Assembly (NCBI RefSeq): GCF_004005815.1
Contig: NZ_SACK01000005.1
Location: 1 to 64,000 of the forward strand
Reading direction: 5' to 3'
Source of the DNA: Mucilaginibacter limnophilus
Lineage (GTDB): Bacteria; Bacteroidota; Bacteroidia; Sphingobacteriales; Sphingobacteriaceae
DNA: 64,000 nt
The notes beneath the pieces were generated by a model. The model did not search any database, was not told where the DNA came from, and saw nothing but the letters and a program-made list of their open reading frames with translations. The position numbers and the translations under genes were made by a program. Positions 8,615 through 16,550 of this stretch are shown piece by piece; position 1 is the stretch's first letter, and every line of letters starts with the position of its first letter.

Positions 8615-9496
8615 ATGCTGGCTATTAAAACCCTAACAGAAAAACTACCCGTTTACAGGCACTCAGCCATGTCAATGGGCACGCGGTTTGAGATAAGTGT
8701 TGTTGGCGAAAACCCTGTTTGGGCGCAGCAACGTATAGACAATGCTATAAAAGAAATTAACCGTGTTGAAAAACTACTTAGCGCTTTTGGCGACGACAGC
8801 AGCATTAACCAGATTAACCGTAACGCCGGTGTTGAACCCGTAAAGGTAAGCGGCGAATTGTTCCGCCTGGTTGAGCGCGCGATTGAATTATCAGCATTAA
8901 CTTACGGCGCTTTTGATATTACTTATACAGCAGGAAACAAAGCAGTTAGCTATAAAGATGTTGTGCTCGACGTGAATAAATTAACCGTATACCTGCAAAA
9001 AGAGGGCATGCGTATCAGTTTCGCTTCGCACAGCAAAGGTTATGCTGCCGACAGGGCCAAATACATCCTGCAAATGGACGGGGTTAGCAGTGGTGTTATT
9101 AACGCCGGCGGCGACCTGCTGGCCTGGGGCCTTCAGCCTGATGAACAGCCATGGATTGTTGCCGCGGCCGACCCTGAACAAAAAAGCATGCCGTATGCCC
9201 GGCTGAACATCAGCAACATGGCTTTAGCGACATCAGTAAACACAAATGCTTGTATTGCCGACAATAAGTTGCCGGGCGCAATACATTCAAACGGCGGATT
9301 TGAAGTTAGCGCTGTACACAGCGCAAGCGTGTTAAGCCCTACAGCTGAGCTTGCCGACGCGCTTGCTGCCCCTATCCTGAGCCTTGGTGTTAATAATGCC
9401 TTGTATTTAATTAACAAGTTAAATCAAATTGGCTGTGTAATAATTGACGATAGCGGCCGTTCATTTACTTCAAAAGGAATAAGTGCGGCAATTTGA
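8615..9496 (+). CDS. ApbE-like FAD:protein FMN transferase
   Basis: ApbE enzymes attach FMN covalently to Thr/Ser of flavoproteins, using FAD and Mg2+. The 293-residue product shows the N-terminal MSMGTRFEISV segment (canonical 'xMGTxxxi'), the SKGYAADRAKYIL helix, and the flavin-site block INAGGDLLAWG. Near the C terminus, PTAELADALAA matches the conserved metal-binding 'T-x-D-A' region. Unlike most ApbE proteins it has no obvious signal peptide or lipobox, so it may act in the cytoplasm or be an atypical member. The start is ATG at 8615. No flavoprotein partner is adjacent. Confidence 0.88.
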   Translation: MLAIKTLTEKLPVYRHSAMSMGTRFEISVVGENPVWAQQRIDNAIKEINRVEKLLSAFGDDSSINQINRNAGVEPVKVSGELFRLVERAIELSALTYGAFDITYTAGNKAVSYKDVVLDVNKLTVYLQKEGMRISFASHSKGYAADRAKYILQMDGVSSGVINAGGDLLAWGLQPDEQPWIVAAADPEQKSMPYARLNISNMALATSVNTNACIADNKLPGAIHSNGGFEVSAVHSASVLSPTAELADALAAPILSLGVNNALYLINKLNQIGCVIIDDSGRSFTSKGISAAI

Positions 9497-9639
9497 TCCG
9501 CGCGATTTCATTTAGCGCATTCAACCCAACCATAATTAACAATTAACCGCCATAAAGTTTATTTTGTGGCGTTTGTTGTTTATAGCGTATGTTATATAAA
9601 AGACGATATTTGAAACTATATTTACTTCCTCAATTCTGA

Positions 9640-9969
9640 ATGATAAAGTGGCTCTGCTATATATTTTTATTGCTGGCATTGGTGCCCCTTTTGTCTGTTG
9701 CATCTGTTAAAAAAAGTGAACGTTATGCGTTTTTAAACAGATATACCTTAGGTTTGCCCCGATATTCGCAAACACAGCGCGATACTATTATTAATAAACG
9801 CTTCCAAAAACAGCGTGAAGAAGACGAGGCAAACAAGATAAAAGAGATCGCCAAAGCTAAAAAGCAATACAAGCCAGAAAAGGTAGGCGAACCGGCCAAA
9901 AAACGCCGTCATCAACGGCCCGAAGGCATGGAGCGCCCACCCGAGATCATTCGGAGAAACGGCGGATAG
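9640..9969 (+). CDS. small membrane-anchored basic protein, unknown function
   Basis: The 109-residue product has one N-terminal hydrophobic segment (residues 2-22), followed by a strongly charged Lys/Arg/Glu-rich tail with likely helical character. It resembles no named family that I recognise. It precedes the outer-membrane protein gene by 20 bp and the OmpR/kinase pair further on, all on the same strand, so it is probably part of that unit. The start is ATG at 9640. Confidence 0.7.
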   Translation: MIKWLCYIFLLLALVPLLSVASVKKSERYAFLNRYTLGLPRYSQTQRDTIINKRFQKQREEDEANKIKEIAKAKKQYKPEKVGEPAKKRRHQRPEGMERPPEIIRRNGG

Positions 9970-9989
9970 TTTTAACTTTACTTTATTAA

Positions 9990-10853
9990 ATGAGATACTT
10001 AGGCCTGTTTATCATACTTTTTTCACATGCTGCCGCATTTGCTGCGGTACCACCCCGCTTGTTTTATGCCGAACGCCTGAAAACAACTGCCGATACCGAT
10101 ACCATTATTCGCAAGCGCTCATTATCAGTAGGCGTTAGCTATGGTAACGATGCGATATTTTTTGGTCGTGTTGGCCCGGTTAAATATCCGTTTGTAACTA
10201 CTGATGTTGTATATAATGATAAAAGCGGCCTCTTTATATATGGTTCGGGATTAAAAGTATTAGGCTACGACCCTGTTTTTGATGAAGTTGATGTTGGCGG
10301 TGGTTACTTTTATAAGTTCAGCAAGAAGTTTTCAGGCGCTATCAGCTATACCAGGTTCATTTTTAATAACGATGCCAAGATCATTAAGTCGGCTTCGTCA
10401 AACGATATTAACTTCAAAAACTCGTTCGACTGGAAGGTGACTAAATCAAGTGTTGTAATGGATTTTCTTTTTGGAAAATCAAACGATTTCTTTGTCACCT
10501 TCAGCCAGTCGAAACTGATCGAGCCATCGTGGAGCATCTTTACTGATGATGATTACCTTACTATAAATCCGTCAGCGAACGTGATTTTTGGCACACAGAA
10601 TTTTGTAAATACTTACACCGAAGACAGGGATATCCGTAAAATGGGCGATTACATTTACAGTGCCCGCATGGATCGTAACAATCGCAGATTTACAGTGCTT
10701 AATTATTATTTTAAAGTGCCTGTTGCTTACAATATGCCGCATTTTACACTCGAAGCTTCATACCGTTATTCAATACCTGTAAACGTTGAAAATGTACTTC
10801 AAAACAAGCATGCCTCATTTTTTAACCTGACGTTTTATTACCTTTTTTACTAA
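9990..10853 (+). CDS. probable outer-membrane beta-barrel protein next to a two-component pair
   Basis: The 287-residue protein has a signal peptide (hydrophobic residues 4-18 ending in AFAA). The body has alternating aromatic/polar strands and ends in FYYLFY, with a C-terminal aromatic as expected for outer-membrane barrels. No specific family is recognised. It ends 5 bp before the response-regulator gene, so the regulator, the kinase and this protein are probably one transcript. It could be the output or the sensor accessory of that system. The start is ATG at 9990. Confidence 0.72.
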   Translation: MRYLGLFIILFSHAAAFAAVPPRLFYAERLKTTADTDTIIRKRSLSVGVSYGNDAIFFGRVGPVKYPFVTTDVVYNDKSGLFIYGSGLKVLGYDPVFDEVDVGGGYFYKFSKKFSGAISYTRFIFNNDAKIIKSASSNDINFKNSFDWKVTKSSVVMDFLFGKSNDFFVTFSQSKLIEPSWSIFTDDDYLTINPSANVIFGTQNFVNTYTEDRDIRKMGDYIYSARMDRNNRRFTVLNYYFKVPVAYNMPHFTLEASYRYSIPVNVENVLQNKHASFFNLTFYYLFY

Positions 10854-10858
10854 AGCCG

Positions 10859-11542
10859 ATGAACGTATTGATTATAGAAGATGAACGGTCGCTGGCCAGG
10901 GAAATAGATATATTTCTTACCAATTATAATTACGTTTGCGAGGTATGCTATACCGGCCGCTCGGCTTCTGAAAAAATTGCCGTTAACCTGTACGATTTCA
11001 TCCTGATCGATCTGGGCCTGCCCGATTATGAGGGTCTCGACTTGCTTCGCGAAGCAAAAAGCAGTAACCCTGAGGCGGCATGTATTATTTTGACAGCCCG
11101 CGCCGAGGTTACCGACCGTATAAAAGGCCTCGATCTTGGTGCCGATGATTACCTGCCTAAGCCTTTTTCGCTGCCCGAACTACAAAGCCGCATGCAGGCT
11201 ATACTTCGCCGTAAATTTGGACTGAAGCAAAATACGATTACCTTAGGCGATTTCCTGATTAACCTTACCGAGCGTACCATCAGTTTTAACGGAGCTATTG
11301 TAAATACCATCACCAAAAAAGAGTTCGACCTGATTGCTTATATGCTGCTGCATAAAAACCGTACGCTAACCCGCACACAGCTTAGCGAGCACATTTGGGG
11401 CAGCGTGGTGAATGATGATTACGATTCGAACTATATAGACGCGCATATCAAAAACATTCGAAAAAAACTTAATGCCTACGCCGCGCCAAACTGGCTGGAA
11501 ACCGTGCGCGGCCTGGGCTATAAAATAACTGTAAACGCATAA
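10859..11542 (+). CDS. OmpR/PhoB-type DNA-binding response regulator
   Basis: The 227-residue product has an N-terminal receiver and a C-terminal winged helix. Receiver residues visible are the acidic pair in IIEDE, the phosphoacceptor Asp in FILIDLGLPDYEG, the Thr in IILTARAE, and the Lys in DYLPKPFSLPEL. The winged helix is seen as TKKEFDLIAYMLLHKNRTL and ends in ETVRGLGYKI. It is read directly before its histidine kinase (6 bp between stop and the TTG start), so they form a cognate pair. It probably regulates the preceding outer-membrane gene or metal/stress genes nearby; the target is not visible. Confidence 0.95.
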   Translation: MNVLIIEDERSLAREIDIFLTNYNYVCEVCYTGRSASEKIAVNLYDFILIDLGLPDYEGLDLLREAKSSNPEAACIILTARAEVTDRIKGLDLGADDYLPKPFSLPELQSRMQAILRRKFGLKQNTITLGDFLINLTERTISFNGAIVNTITKKEFDLIAYMLLHKNRTLTRTQLSEHIWGSVVNDDYDSNYIDAHIKNIRKKLNAYAAPNWLETVRGLGYKITVNA

Positions 11543-11548
11543 GCTGAC

Positions 11549-12877
11549 TTGAAGCTCAATACCAAACTCACCCTGTTTAACACCATTTCGAAACTGGTGA
11601 TAGTGGTGCTTTTTGTGTTGCTGCTTCCGCTATTAATCAGCAAAATCAACCTTAATTATACCGACAGCAAGCTGGTTAAGCAAAAAGAAAAGGTGTTGCA
11701 GATAATACGCTCGCTGGGTATTGGCAACTACATTACTGATGGCGAAAGTTACGGCAGCTACACCCTGCTTAAGGAAGAATACGTCAGCCTTGATGAGGTT
11801 GAGCCCTCGGTATTTTTGGATACAATTATGAACGAGCGGCGTATTGTTGAGGGCGACACCATACAATACCGCATATTAAGCCATACGTTTAAAGTAAAAA
11901 ATAAAAATTACCTGCTTGAAGTGGGTAAAAGCGTTGATACGCTTGACGATACCAGCGGCCCGCTGCAAAGCATCGCCTTCCAGGTGCTGGTGAGCATGAT
12001 ATTGCTTACCATACTTGCTGATCAATTATACAGCAACTATGTGCTACGCCCTTTACGGCAGATCATCAAAACCAAGCTGGTTGGCAGCCGCTTCCCGTCA
12101 TTCGGTAAGTTTAAGCGGGTGCGCACCACTACTACCGACTTCCGTTATCTCGACATCAGCATACACCGCATGATTGAAACCATTGCCGATAAATTTCAAA
12201 AAGAACGGGAGTTTATCAGCAATGCCTCGCATGAGTTAATGACACCGATATCCATTCTGCAATCGAAGATCGAGAACATGTTTGATGAGGAAGATATATC
12301 CGACGACCTAAAGATAAAACTGCTGGAAATGCAGCGGATATTAAACCGTCTTAAAAGCATTACAAAAACGCTTCTGCTAATATCACAAATTGAAAACGAT
12401 CAGTTTATTAAGGAAGATGAGGTAAGCTTAAGTGAACTATTAACGGAAGTTTATGATGAGATTTCCATCAGGTTGGAGGAAAAAGAAATCACCTGCCATA
12501 TTGATGTGCCTGCCGATACGGTGCTGTACAGAGTAAATAAATTTCTGCTGTTTAATCTGTTCTTCAATCTCATCAACAACGCTATAAAGTACAATAAGGA
12601 AGGTGGCGAAATATTTATCAGCCAGAAATCTGCACCCGAGGGTCTAACGATCAGTGTGCGTGATACGGGTATTGGTATTTCTGATGAAGAGCTTCCTTAC
12701 ATATTCAACCGCTTCAAAAAATTTAAACGCTCACTTAAGCAGGATAGCTTTGGCCTTGGGCTTCCCATCGTAAAATCAATTGCGGATTTTCACCAGATAC
12801 AAATTGAAGTAGAATCAGTAAAAAATACCGGCAGTACGTTCCGTCTCATTATTCCCGCCGACGCCTTAAAACCATAA
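11549..12877 (+). CDS. two-component sensor histidine kinase
   Basis: The 442-residue inner-membrane kinase starts at a TTG codon 6 bp after the regulator's stop. Two transmembrane segments (about 13-32 and 145-165) bracket a roughly 110-residue periplasmic sensor. The H box is SNASHELMTPISIL, the N box NLINNAIKYNKEGG, G1 DTGIGIS and G2 FGLGLPIVKS, so all catalytic blocks are present. No ATG lies close to the TTG, and the first residues (KLNTKLTLFNTISK) are typical of this class, supporting the TTG. It would phosphorylate the regulator encoded upstream. Confidence 0.94.
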   Translation: MKLNTKLTLFNTISKLVIVVLFVLLLPLLISKINLNYTDSKLVKQKEKVLQIIRSLGIGNYITDGESYGSYTLLKEEYVSLDEVEPSVFLDTIMNERRIVEGDTIQYRILSHTFKVKNKNYLLEVGKSVDTLDDTSGPLQSIAFQVLVSMILLTILADQLYSNYVLRPLRQIIKTKLVGSRFPSFGKFKRVRTTTTDFRYLDISIHRMIETIADKFQKEREFISNASHELMTPISILQSKIENMFDEEDISDDLKIKLLEMQRILNRLKSITKTLLLISQIENDQFIKEDEVSLSELLTEVYDEISIRLEEKEITCHIDVPADTVLYRVNKFLLFNLFFNLINNAIKYNKEGGEIFISQKSAPEGLTISVRDTGIGISDEELPYIFNRFKKFKRSLKQDSFGLGLPIVKSIADFHQIQIEVESVKNTGSTFRLIIPADALKP

Positions 12878-13020
12878 GTTGTGACTTTTTGTCCTGAAAA
12901 TTGCTCACCTAGTTGTGCAGTTTTTTCGCTGATTGACGAAAATCAACTAAATATTTTCGTACATATTAAAAAATTATTGCGAGGGTATTTTTTATAGTCA
13001 TAAAAATATTTTAAACCTTT

Positions 13021-13037
13021 TTGGCACCTGCTTTGTC
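13021..13037 (+). promoter_or_regulatory. sigma-54-like promoter upstream of the OmpA lipoprotein
   Basis: TTGGCAC-N5-TTTGT at 13021-13037 resembles the RpoN consensus TGGCAC-N5-TTGCW, and the GG-to-G spacing (12 bp) is correct. The second half has TTGT instead of TTGC. It lies about 50 bp before the ATG at 13087, a suitable distance. No enhancer-binding activator gene is visible nearby. Confidence 0.4.
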
Positions 13038-13086
13038 AATATCCTAAACAAATTACAACCAGTATCATATATTACATACTAACGCG

Positions 13087-13770
13087 ATGAAAACTTTAAA
13101 AATGAAAATAGCTACTTACAGTATAGCTATAGCAACTTTAGGTGTATTGGCCTCGGGTTGCGACTCAATGACAAAAACACAAAAAGGCGCGGTTATAGGC
13201 GCAGGTGCCGGTGGCACAATAGGAGCTTTTATTGGTAAAGCAGCTGGTAACACTGCTTTGGGCGCTGTTATTGGCGGTGCTGTTGGTGGTACAGCCGGTG
13301 CTTTTATCGGACGTAAAATGGACAGACAAGCTGCCGAAATTAAACAAACCGTTCCGGGCGCTACCGTAACCCGCGAAGGTGAGGGTATCATTGTAAAATT
13401 TGATTCAGGTATATTGTTCGATGTTGATAAAACCGATCTGAAAGCGGCAGCGCAAACCAACCTGCAAAACTTAGCAACTTCGCTGCAAAACAACCCGCAA
13501 ACCAATATTTCAATTGTAGGCCATACAGACAATACCGGTTCTGATACTTACAACCAGGGTTTATCTGAAAGAAGGGCTGCCTCAGTAAAATCATACATTG
13601 TTGCACAAGGTGTTGCGGCTTCACGCTTAAGCACAGTGGGTAAGGGTGAGTCGGAGCCAATTGCCGATAACACTACCGCCGATGGCCGTTTACAAAACCG
13701 TCGTGTAGAGATTGTTATTGTGGCTAACGAGGCCATGAAACAGGAAGCTAAGCAACAGGCAAGCAACTAA
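13087..13770 (+). CDS. OmpA-family lipoprotein with glycine-zipper segment
   Basis: The 227-residue product has a lipoprotein signal (lipobox LASGC, Cys25). A glycine-zipper region follows at about 35-80, with repeated GAxxGGxxGAFIG units that resemble YMGG-type inner/outer membrane-spanning segments. A C-terminal OmpA/MotB domain (about 105-215) with GHTDNTGSDTYNQGLSERRA binds peptidoglycan. It therefore probably tethers the outer membrane to the cell wall. Related proteins are common stress-induced products in Bacteroidetes. A sigma-54-like site lies upstream and a strong terminator follows, so it is a single-gene unit. The start is ATG at 13087; a second Met is at codon 6. Confidence 0.92.
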   Translation: MKTLKMKIATYSIAIATLGVLASGCDSMTKTQKGAVIGAGAGGTIGAFIGKAAGNTALGAVIGGAVGGTAGAFIGRKMDRQAAEIKQTVPGATVTREGEGIIVKFDSGILFDVDKTDLKAAAQTNLQNLATSLQNNPQTNISIVGHTDNTGSDTYNQGLSERRAASVKSYIVAQGVAASRLSTVGKGESEPIADNTTADGRLQNRRVEIVIVANEAMKQEAKQQASN

Positions 13771-13803
13771 GCGCAAGTGGATTAATAGTTTTATATATTA
13801 GTG

Positions 13804-13830
13804 AAGCCCTGCCAAAAGCGGGGCTTTGTT
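13804..13830 (+). terminator. intrinsic terminator after the OmpA lipoprotein
   Basis: A 9-bp stem AAGCCCTGC/GCGGGGCTT (one G-T pair) with loop CAAAA is followed by a T-rich tail. It lies 34 bp after the stop codon. Confidence 0.85.
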
Positions 13831-13924
13831 ATTTAAAAATATGCGAAAATCACCCCCTCAGGGTGATTTTGTTATTATGTGTTAAATGCCTTGTAATTAA
13901 TTTATTAATGATTTAAATTTGAGC

Positions 13925-14320
13925 ATGCTAAAAAAATCAGGGATATTAACCATTATACTACTGTATTTGAGTACAGTATGTGGTTTTGCCCTGAACATTC
14001 ATTATTGCGGAAACAAGATAGCATCGGTAAAAATCGCCTCGGCAGCCAAAAAATGCTATGCCGGCGAACCGCAAAAAATGAAATGCTGCAAAGACAAGCA
14101 AGTTGACGTAAAAGTAAAAGACGCACACCAGGGCCAGGAAGTACAATCGCTGTTCGGTAAGCTGTTTGCTATTGATTTGCCTGCGTTGCCTTTTGAAGAC
14201 TTTCTTTTTTCGGCACAGCGTGCGCTTCTTGAAAAGTTTGAAAGCCGTCCGCCGCCTCAGCAGCCCGACCCTGCATCCAAAACGCCTATCTTCATTCAAA
14301 ACCGCAACCTGCGGCGTTAA
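13925..14320 (+). CDS. HYC_CC_PP-type small secreted protein
   Basis: A roughly 131-residue exported protein with the three marks of the Bacteroidetes HYC_CC_PP family: NIHYCGN early on, KMKCCKDK in the middle, and a PPPQQP tail. The N terminus is a signal segment (hydrophobic residues 6-22). TTG at 13919 would add two residues; I prefer the ATG at 13925. Cys/His-rich proteins of this type are found beside heavy-metal (HMA) genes, and an HMA-domain gene follows. A metal-binding role, perhaps copper, is inferred and not shown. Confidence 0.8.
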   Translation: MLKKSGILTIILLYLSTVCGFALNIHYCGNKIASVKIASAAKKCYAGEPQKMKCCKDKQVDVKVKDAHQGQEVQSLFGKLFAIDLPALPFEDFLFSAQRALLEKFESRPPPQQPDPASKTPIFIQNRNLRR

Positions 14321-14405
14321 GTCAAATCATTTAATTAATGAGTTATAACCGTACACTTTGGCGTACCGGTTCATTTATTTATTTGAATTTTTTGATAATA
14401 ACGAT

Positions 14406-14909
14406 ATGAAAAGCCTAAAAATATTTTTAGCCATAGCGGCATTTACATTCGCCTTCACTAAGGCAAACGCGCAGTTTATTAAAGCTGAATTACAGGTAAG
14501 CGGCCTTACCTGCTCCATGTGCTCGAAAGCTACTGAAAAGTCGCTGCGCACGCTTGATTTCATCAGCGATATCAAACCCGATCTTAACCGCAACATTTTT
14601 AACATCACCTTTAAAAACAACGTACCGGTAAACTTTGAAAAGCTGAACAATAAGGTACAGACCGCGGGCTTCTCGGTAAACATCCTGAAAGCCACTTATA
14701 ATTTTAACAATACCACGCTGAATAACGACATGTTTAATTATTCAGGGTATAGTTTCCATTTGGTTAACGCAGGCAACAAATCCCTTAACGGGCCGGTGGC
14801 CCTCACTTTTGTTGACAAAGGTTTTGCGCCTGCGACGGTAGCAAAAAAATACAGCGGCATGAAACCAGCATCACCTGGTGCTAAAAAGGTGTACTGTGTA
14901 GTGATATAA
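14406..14909 (+). CDS. secreted heavy-metal-associated (HMA) domain protein
   Basis: The product has 167 residues from the ATG at 14406. An upstream in-frame TTG at 14358 adds non-conserved residues before the signal peptide, so I reject it. A signal peptide (MKSLKIFLAIAAFTFAF...ANAQ) is followed by an HMA ferredoxin-like fold. The metal-binding pair is in SGLTCSMCSKATEKSL (C-x2-C). The C terminus has a conserved-looking GMKPASPGAKKVYCVVI end. It sits between the HYC_CC_PP gene and an outer-membrane protein gene on the same strand. It probably handles Cu+ or another soft metal in the periplasm. Confidence 0.85.
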   Translation: MKSLKIFLAIAAFTFAFTKANAQFIKAELQVSGLTCSMCSKATEKSLRTLDFISDIKPDLNRNIFNITFKNNVPVNFEKLNNKVQTAGFSVNILKATYNFNNTTLNNDMFNYSGYSFHLVNAGNKSLNGPVALTFVDKGFAPATVAKKYSGMKPASPGAKKVYCVVI

Positions 14910-14925
14910 ATGTTTTCACCACCCA

Positions 14926-15023
14926 CTGTCATATCGAATGATAGTGAGATATCTTCTATGCCTTGCAAGTCTGTTATGCAAGGCGCAGAAGATTTCTCCG
15001 CCTTCGGCGAATCGAAATGACAG
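14926..15023. repeat. intergenic palindromic repeat (CTGTCATATCGA/TCGAAATGACAG ends)
   Basis: Imperfect terminal inverted repeats CTGTCATATCGA and TCGAAATGACAG enclose a strong inner hairpin GCCTTGCA/TGCAAGGC and an 'AGATNTCTTC...GAAGATTTCT' pair. This is the familiar Bacteroidetes GTCATTTCGA...GAGAAATCT palindrome class. It separates the HMA gene from the outer-membrane gene. Confidence 0.75.
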
Positions 15024-15036
15024 CTATCCCATCCAC

Positions 15037-15834
15037 ATGAAAAAACTATTATTAACCGCCCTATTGGCGGCGATAGGCTATACCATACAAGCCCAGGAAC
15101 TGTATGTCAACACCGAACCGGCCAGCAATATGGCGGCGCGGTCGCTGGGCATAAGGCTGGAAAACCAGGGATTCTTTAATCCATATAAAAACCGCACCAC
15201 GCTTGAACTGATGTACGGCGCAAGCAAGTACCTTATGGTACATGGCTCGGCATACGTGTCAAACTTTTACCAGCCCAACCAGCGCTTTGAAGGTGGCAGC
15301 GTATATGCCAAATATCGTTTCCTCTCGGTTGACACCGTGCAGCGGCATTTCAGGGGAGCGGTATTTGCCAAGGTATCGGCCATAAAAAACCCTGTATTAA
15401 ACCAGGAGATATCACTTGAAGGCGATAACAGCGCGGTGCAGACGGGCGTAGTATTTACCCAATTGCTGCATAAGCTGGCTTTATCAGGTTCAGCAAGTTA
15501 CTTACATGCATATAATAACAGTGGCGGGTATGAAGTTCCGGCTGGCAATGCCAGGGATGGCGTAGGTTACAGCCTGTCAGCAGGGTATCTGCTTTTCCCG
15601 AAAACATATACTAATTACGAGCAGGTAAACGTTAACATATACGCCGAACTGCTGGGCAAAACAAATCCCGGTTACGGGCAAAGTTATCTGGATATCGCCC
15701 CTGCACTACAGTTTATATTTAACAGTGTTTTCAGGGTAGATCTCTCCTATCGCACACCATTGTACAATGATATGCTACGCAATAGTAAGAATATGTATTT
15801 GGTGAGGTTGGAGTACAATATTTTTGGTTTGTAA
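15037..15834 (+). CDS. probable outer-membrane protein of the metal-related set
   Basis: The product has 265 residues from the ATG at 15037. An upstream ORF extension to 14938 lies inside the palindromic repeat and is rejected. A signal peptide (MKKLLLTALLAAIGYTIQAQ) is followed by strand-rich sequence with frequent Tyr/Phe and a final LEYNIFGL. It resembles porin-like proteins that accompany HYC_CC_PP and HMA genes; the exact family is not recognised. I infer passage or sensing of a metal across the outer membrane. Confidence 0.72.
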   Translation: MKKLLLTALLAAIGYTIQAQELYVNTEPASNMAARSLGIRLENQGFFNPYKNRTTLELMYGASKYLMVHGSAYVSNFYQPNQRFEGGSVYAKYRFLSVDTVQRHFRGAVFAKVSAIKNPVLNQEISLEGDNSAVQTGVVFTQLLHKLALSGSASYLHAYNNSGGYEVPAGNARDGVGYSLSAGYLLFPKTYTNYEQVNVNIYAELLGKTNPGYGQSYLDIAPALQFIFNSVFRVDLSYRTPLYNDMLRNSKNMYLVRLEYNIFGL

Positions 15835-15846
15835 AACGAGTGATTT

Positions 15847-15932
15847 ACATTGCCTTCATGCCGAACTTGTTTCGGCATCCCACATGCAAAGCTTTTATTG
15901 TTTGATGAGATGCTGAAACAAGTTCAGCATGA
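15847..15932. repeat. intergenic double-hairpin repeat (inverted copy of the 6190 family)
   Basis: Hairpins ATGCCGAA/TTCGGCAT (15858-15878) and TGCTGAA/TTCAGCA (15911-15929). Read on the minus strand, the order and sequence match the copy at 6190-6280. It lies between convergent genes, as that copy does. Confidence 0.8.
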
Positions 15933-15941
15933 CGTTTTCGT

Positions 15942-16475
15942 TTATAAGGCAAACCTTTTCTTAGTCTCCGTGATATGCGCTAAATGATGTTTACCATGCC
16001 ACGAATAAGTAGCCAGCGTACGTTTCAATGTTTGGCTGGCATTGTTTTCGGGATGAAAAAAGGTACGCTCCCACTCCTTTTCAGTAAAGCTTTCAAACAG
16101 GGCTACCATGTGCTGGTGTATGCCCTCAAGCATTTTCAGCGAAGGTTCAACCGGCAGGCGATAGTCGGGCTGTAAGGCCCAATATGCTTCTTGGTATGGC
16201 TTTATTACCGGATTGTCTTCAGTAAGTGCAAGTTTGAAGCGCATTATGGAATTCATGTGACTATCGGCCAGGTGATGCACCACCTGCCTTAACGACCAGC
16301 CGCCCGTGCGGTATGGCGTATCCAGTTCTTCTTCGCTGAGCCCGATAACCGCCTGGCGAACCAGTCCCGGCAGCATACGTATGTTATTGATCCATTTGCG
16401 CATGTCATCAACAGTGTACGATACCGGCACCTCAAATTTGCCGATAGGGTAACGCATTTGTTCGTCGGTAAGCAT
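15942..16475 (-). CDS. YfiT/BstA-family DinB-fold metal-dependent thiol transferase
   Basis: The 177-residue product has the four-helix DinB fold. Metal ligands are visible as the His in RQVVHHLADSHMN and two more in YSWHGKHHLAHI, near the C terminus, giving the usual three-His site. The N-terminal YPIGKFEVP segment is a strong mark of the YfiT family. These proteins are annotated as putative bacillithiol transferases. It is a detoxification enzyme by family inference. The start is ATG at 16473-16475. The gene is convergent with the outer-membrane gene and divergent from the FAD oxidoreductase. Confidence 0.88.
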   Translation of the reverse strand: MLTDEQMRYPIGKFEVPVSYTVDDMRKWINNIRMLPGLVRQAVIGLSEEELDTPYRTGGWSLRQVVHHLADSHMNSIMRFKLALTEDNPVIKPYQEAYWALQPDYRLPVEPSLKMLEGIHQHMVALFESFTEKEWERTFFHPENNASQTLKRTLATYSWHGKHHLAHITETKKRFAL

Positions 16476-16550
16476 ATCAGATATTTTATATTATTTTGCA
16501 GCTATAAGCTTTTGCCCAAAATAGCGTTTTGTTGATTGTTATAAAAACCG

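Noticed and set aside
13116..13532. 138-codon antisense ORF opposite the OmpA lipoprotein
   Set aside because: Ala/Pro-rich mirror of the glycine-zipper codons.
14938..15036. N-terminal extension of the outer-membrane gene through the palindromic repeat
   Set aside because: The signal peptide begins at 15037; the extension is repeat sequence.
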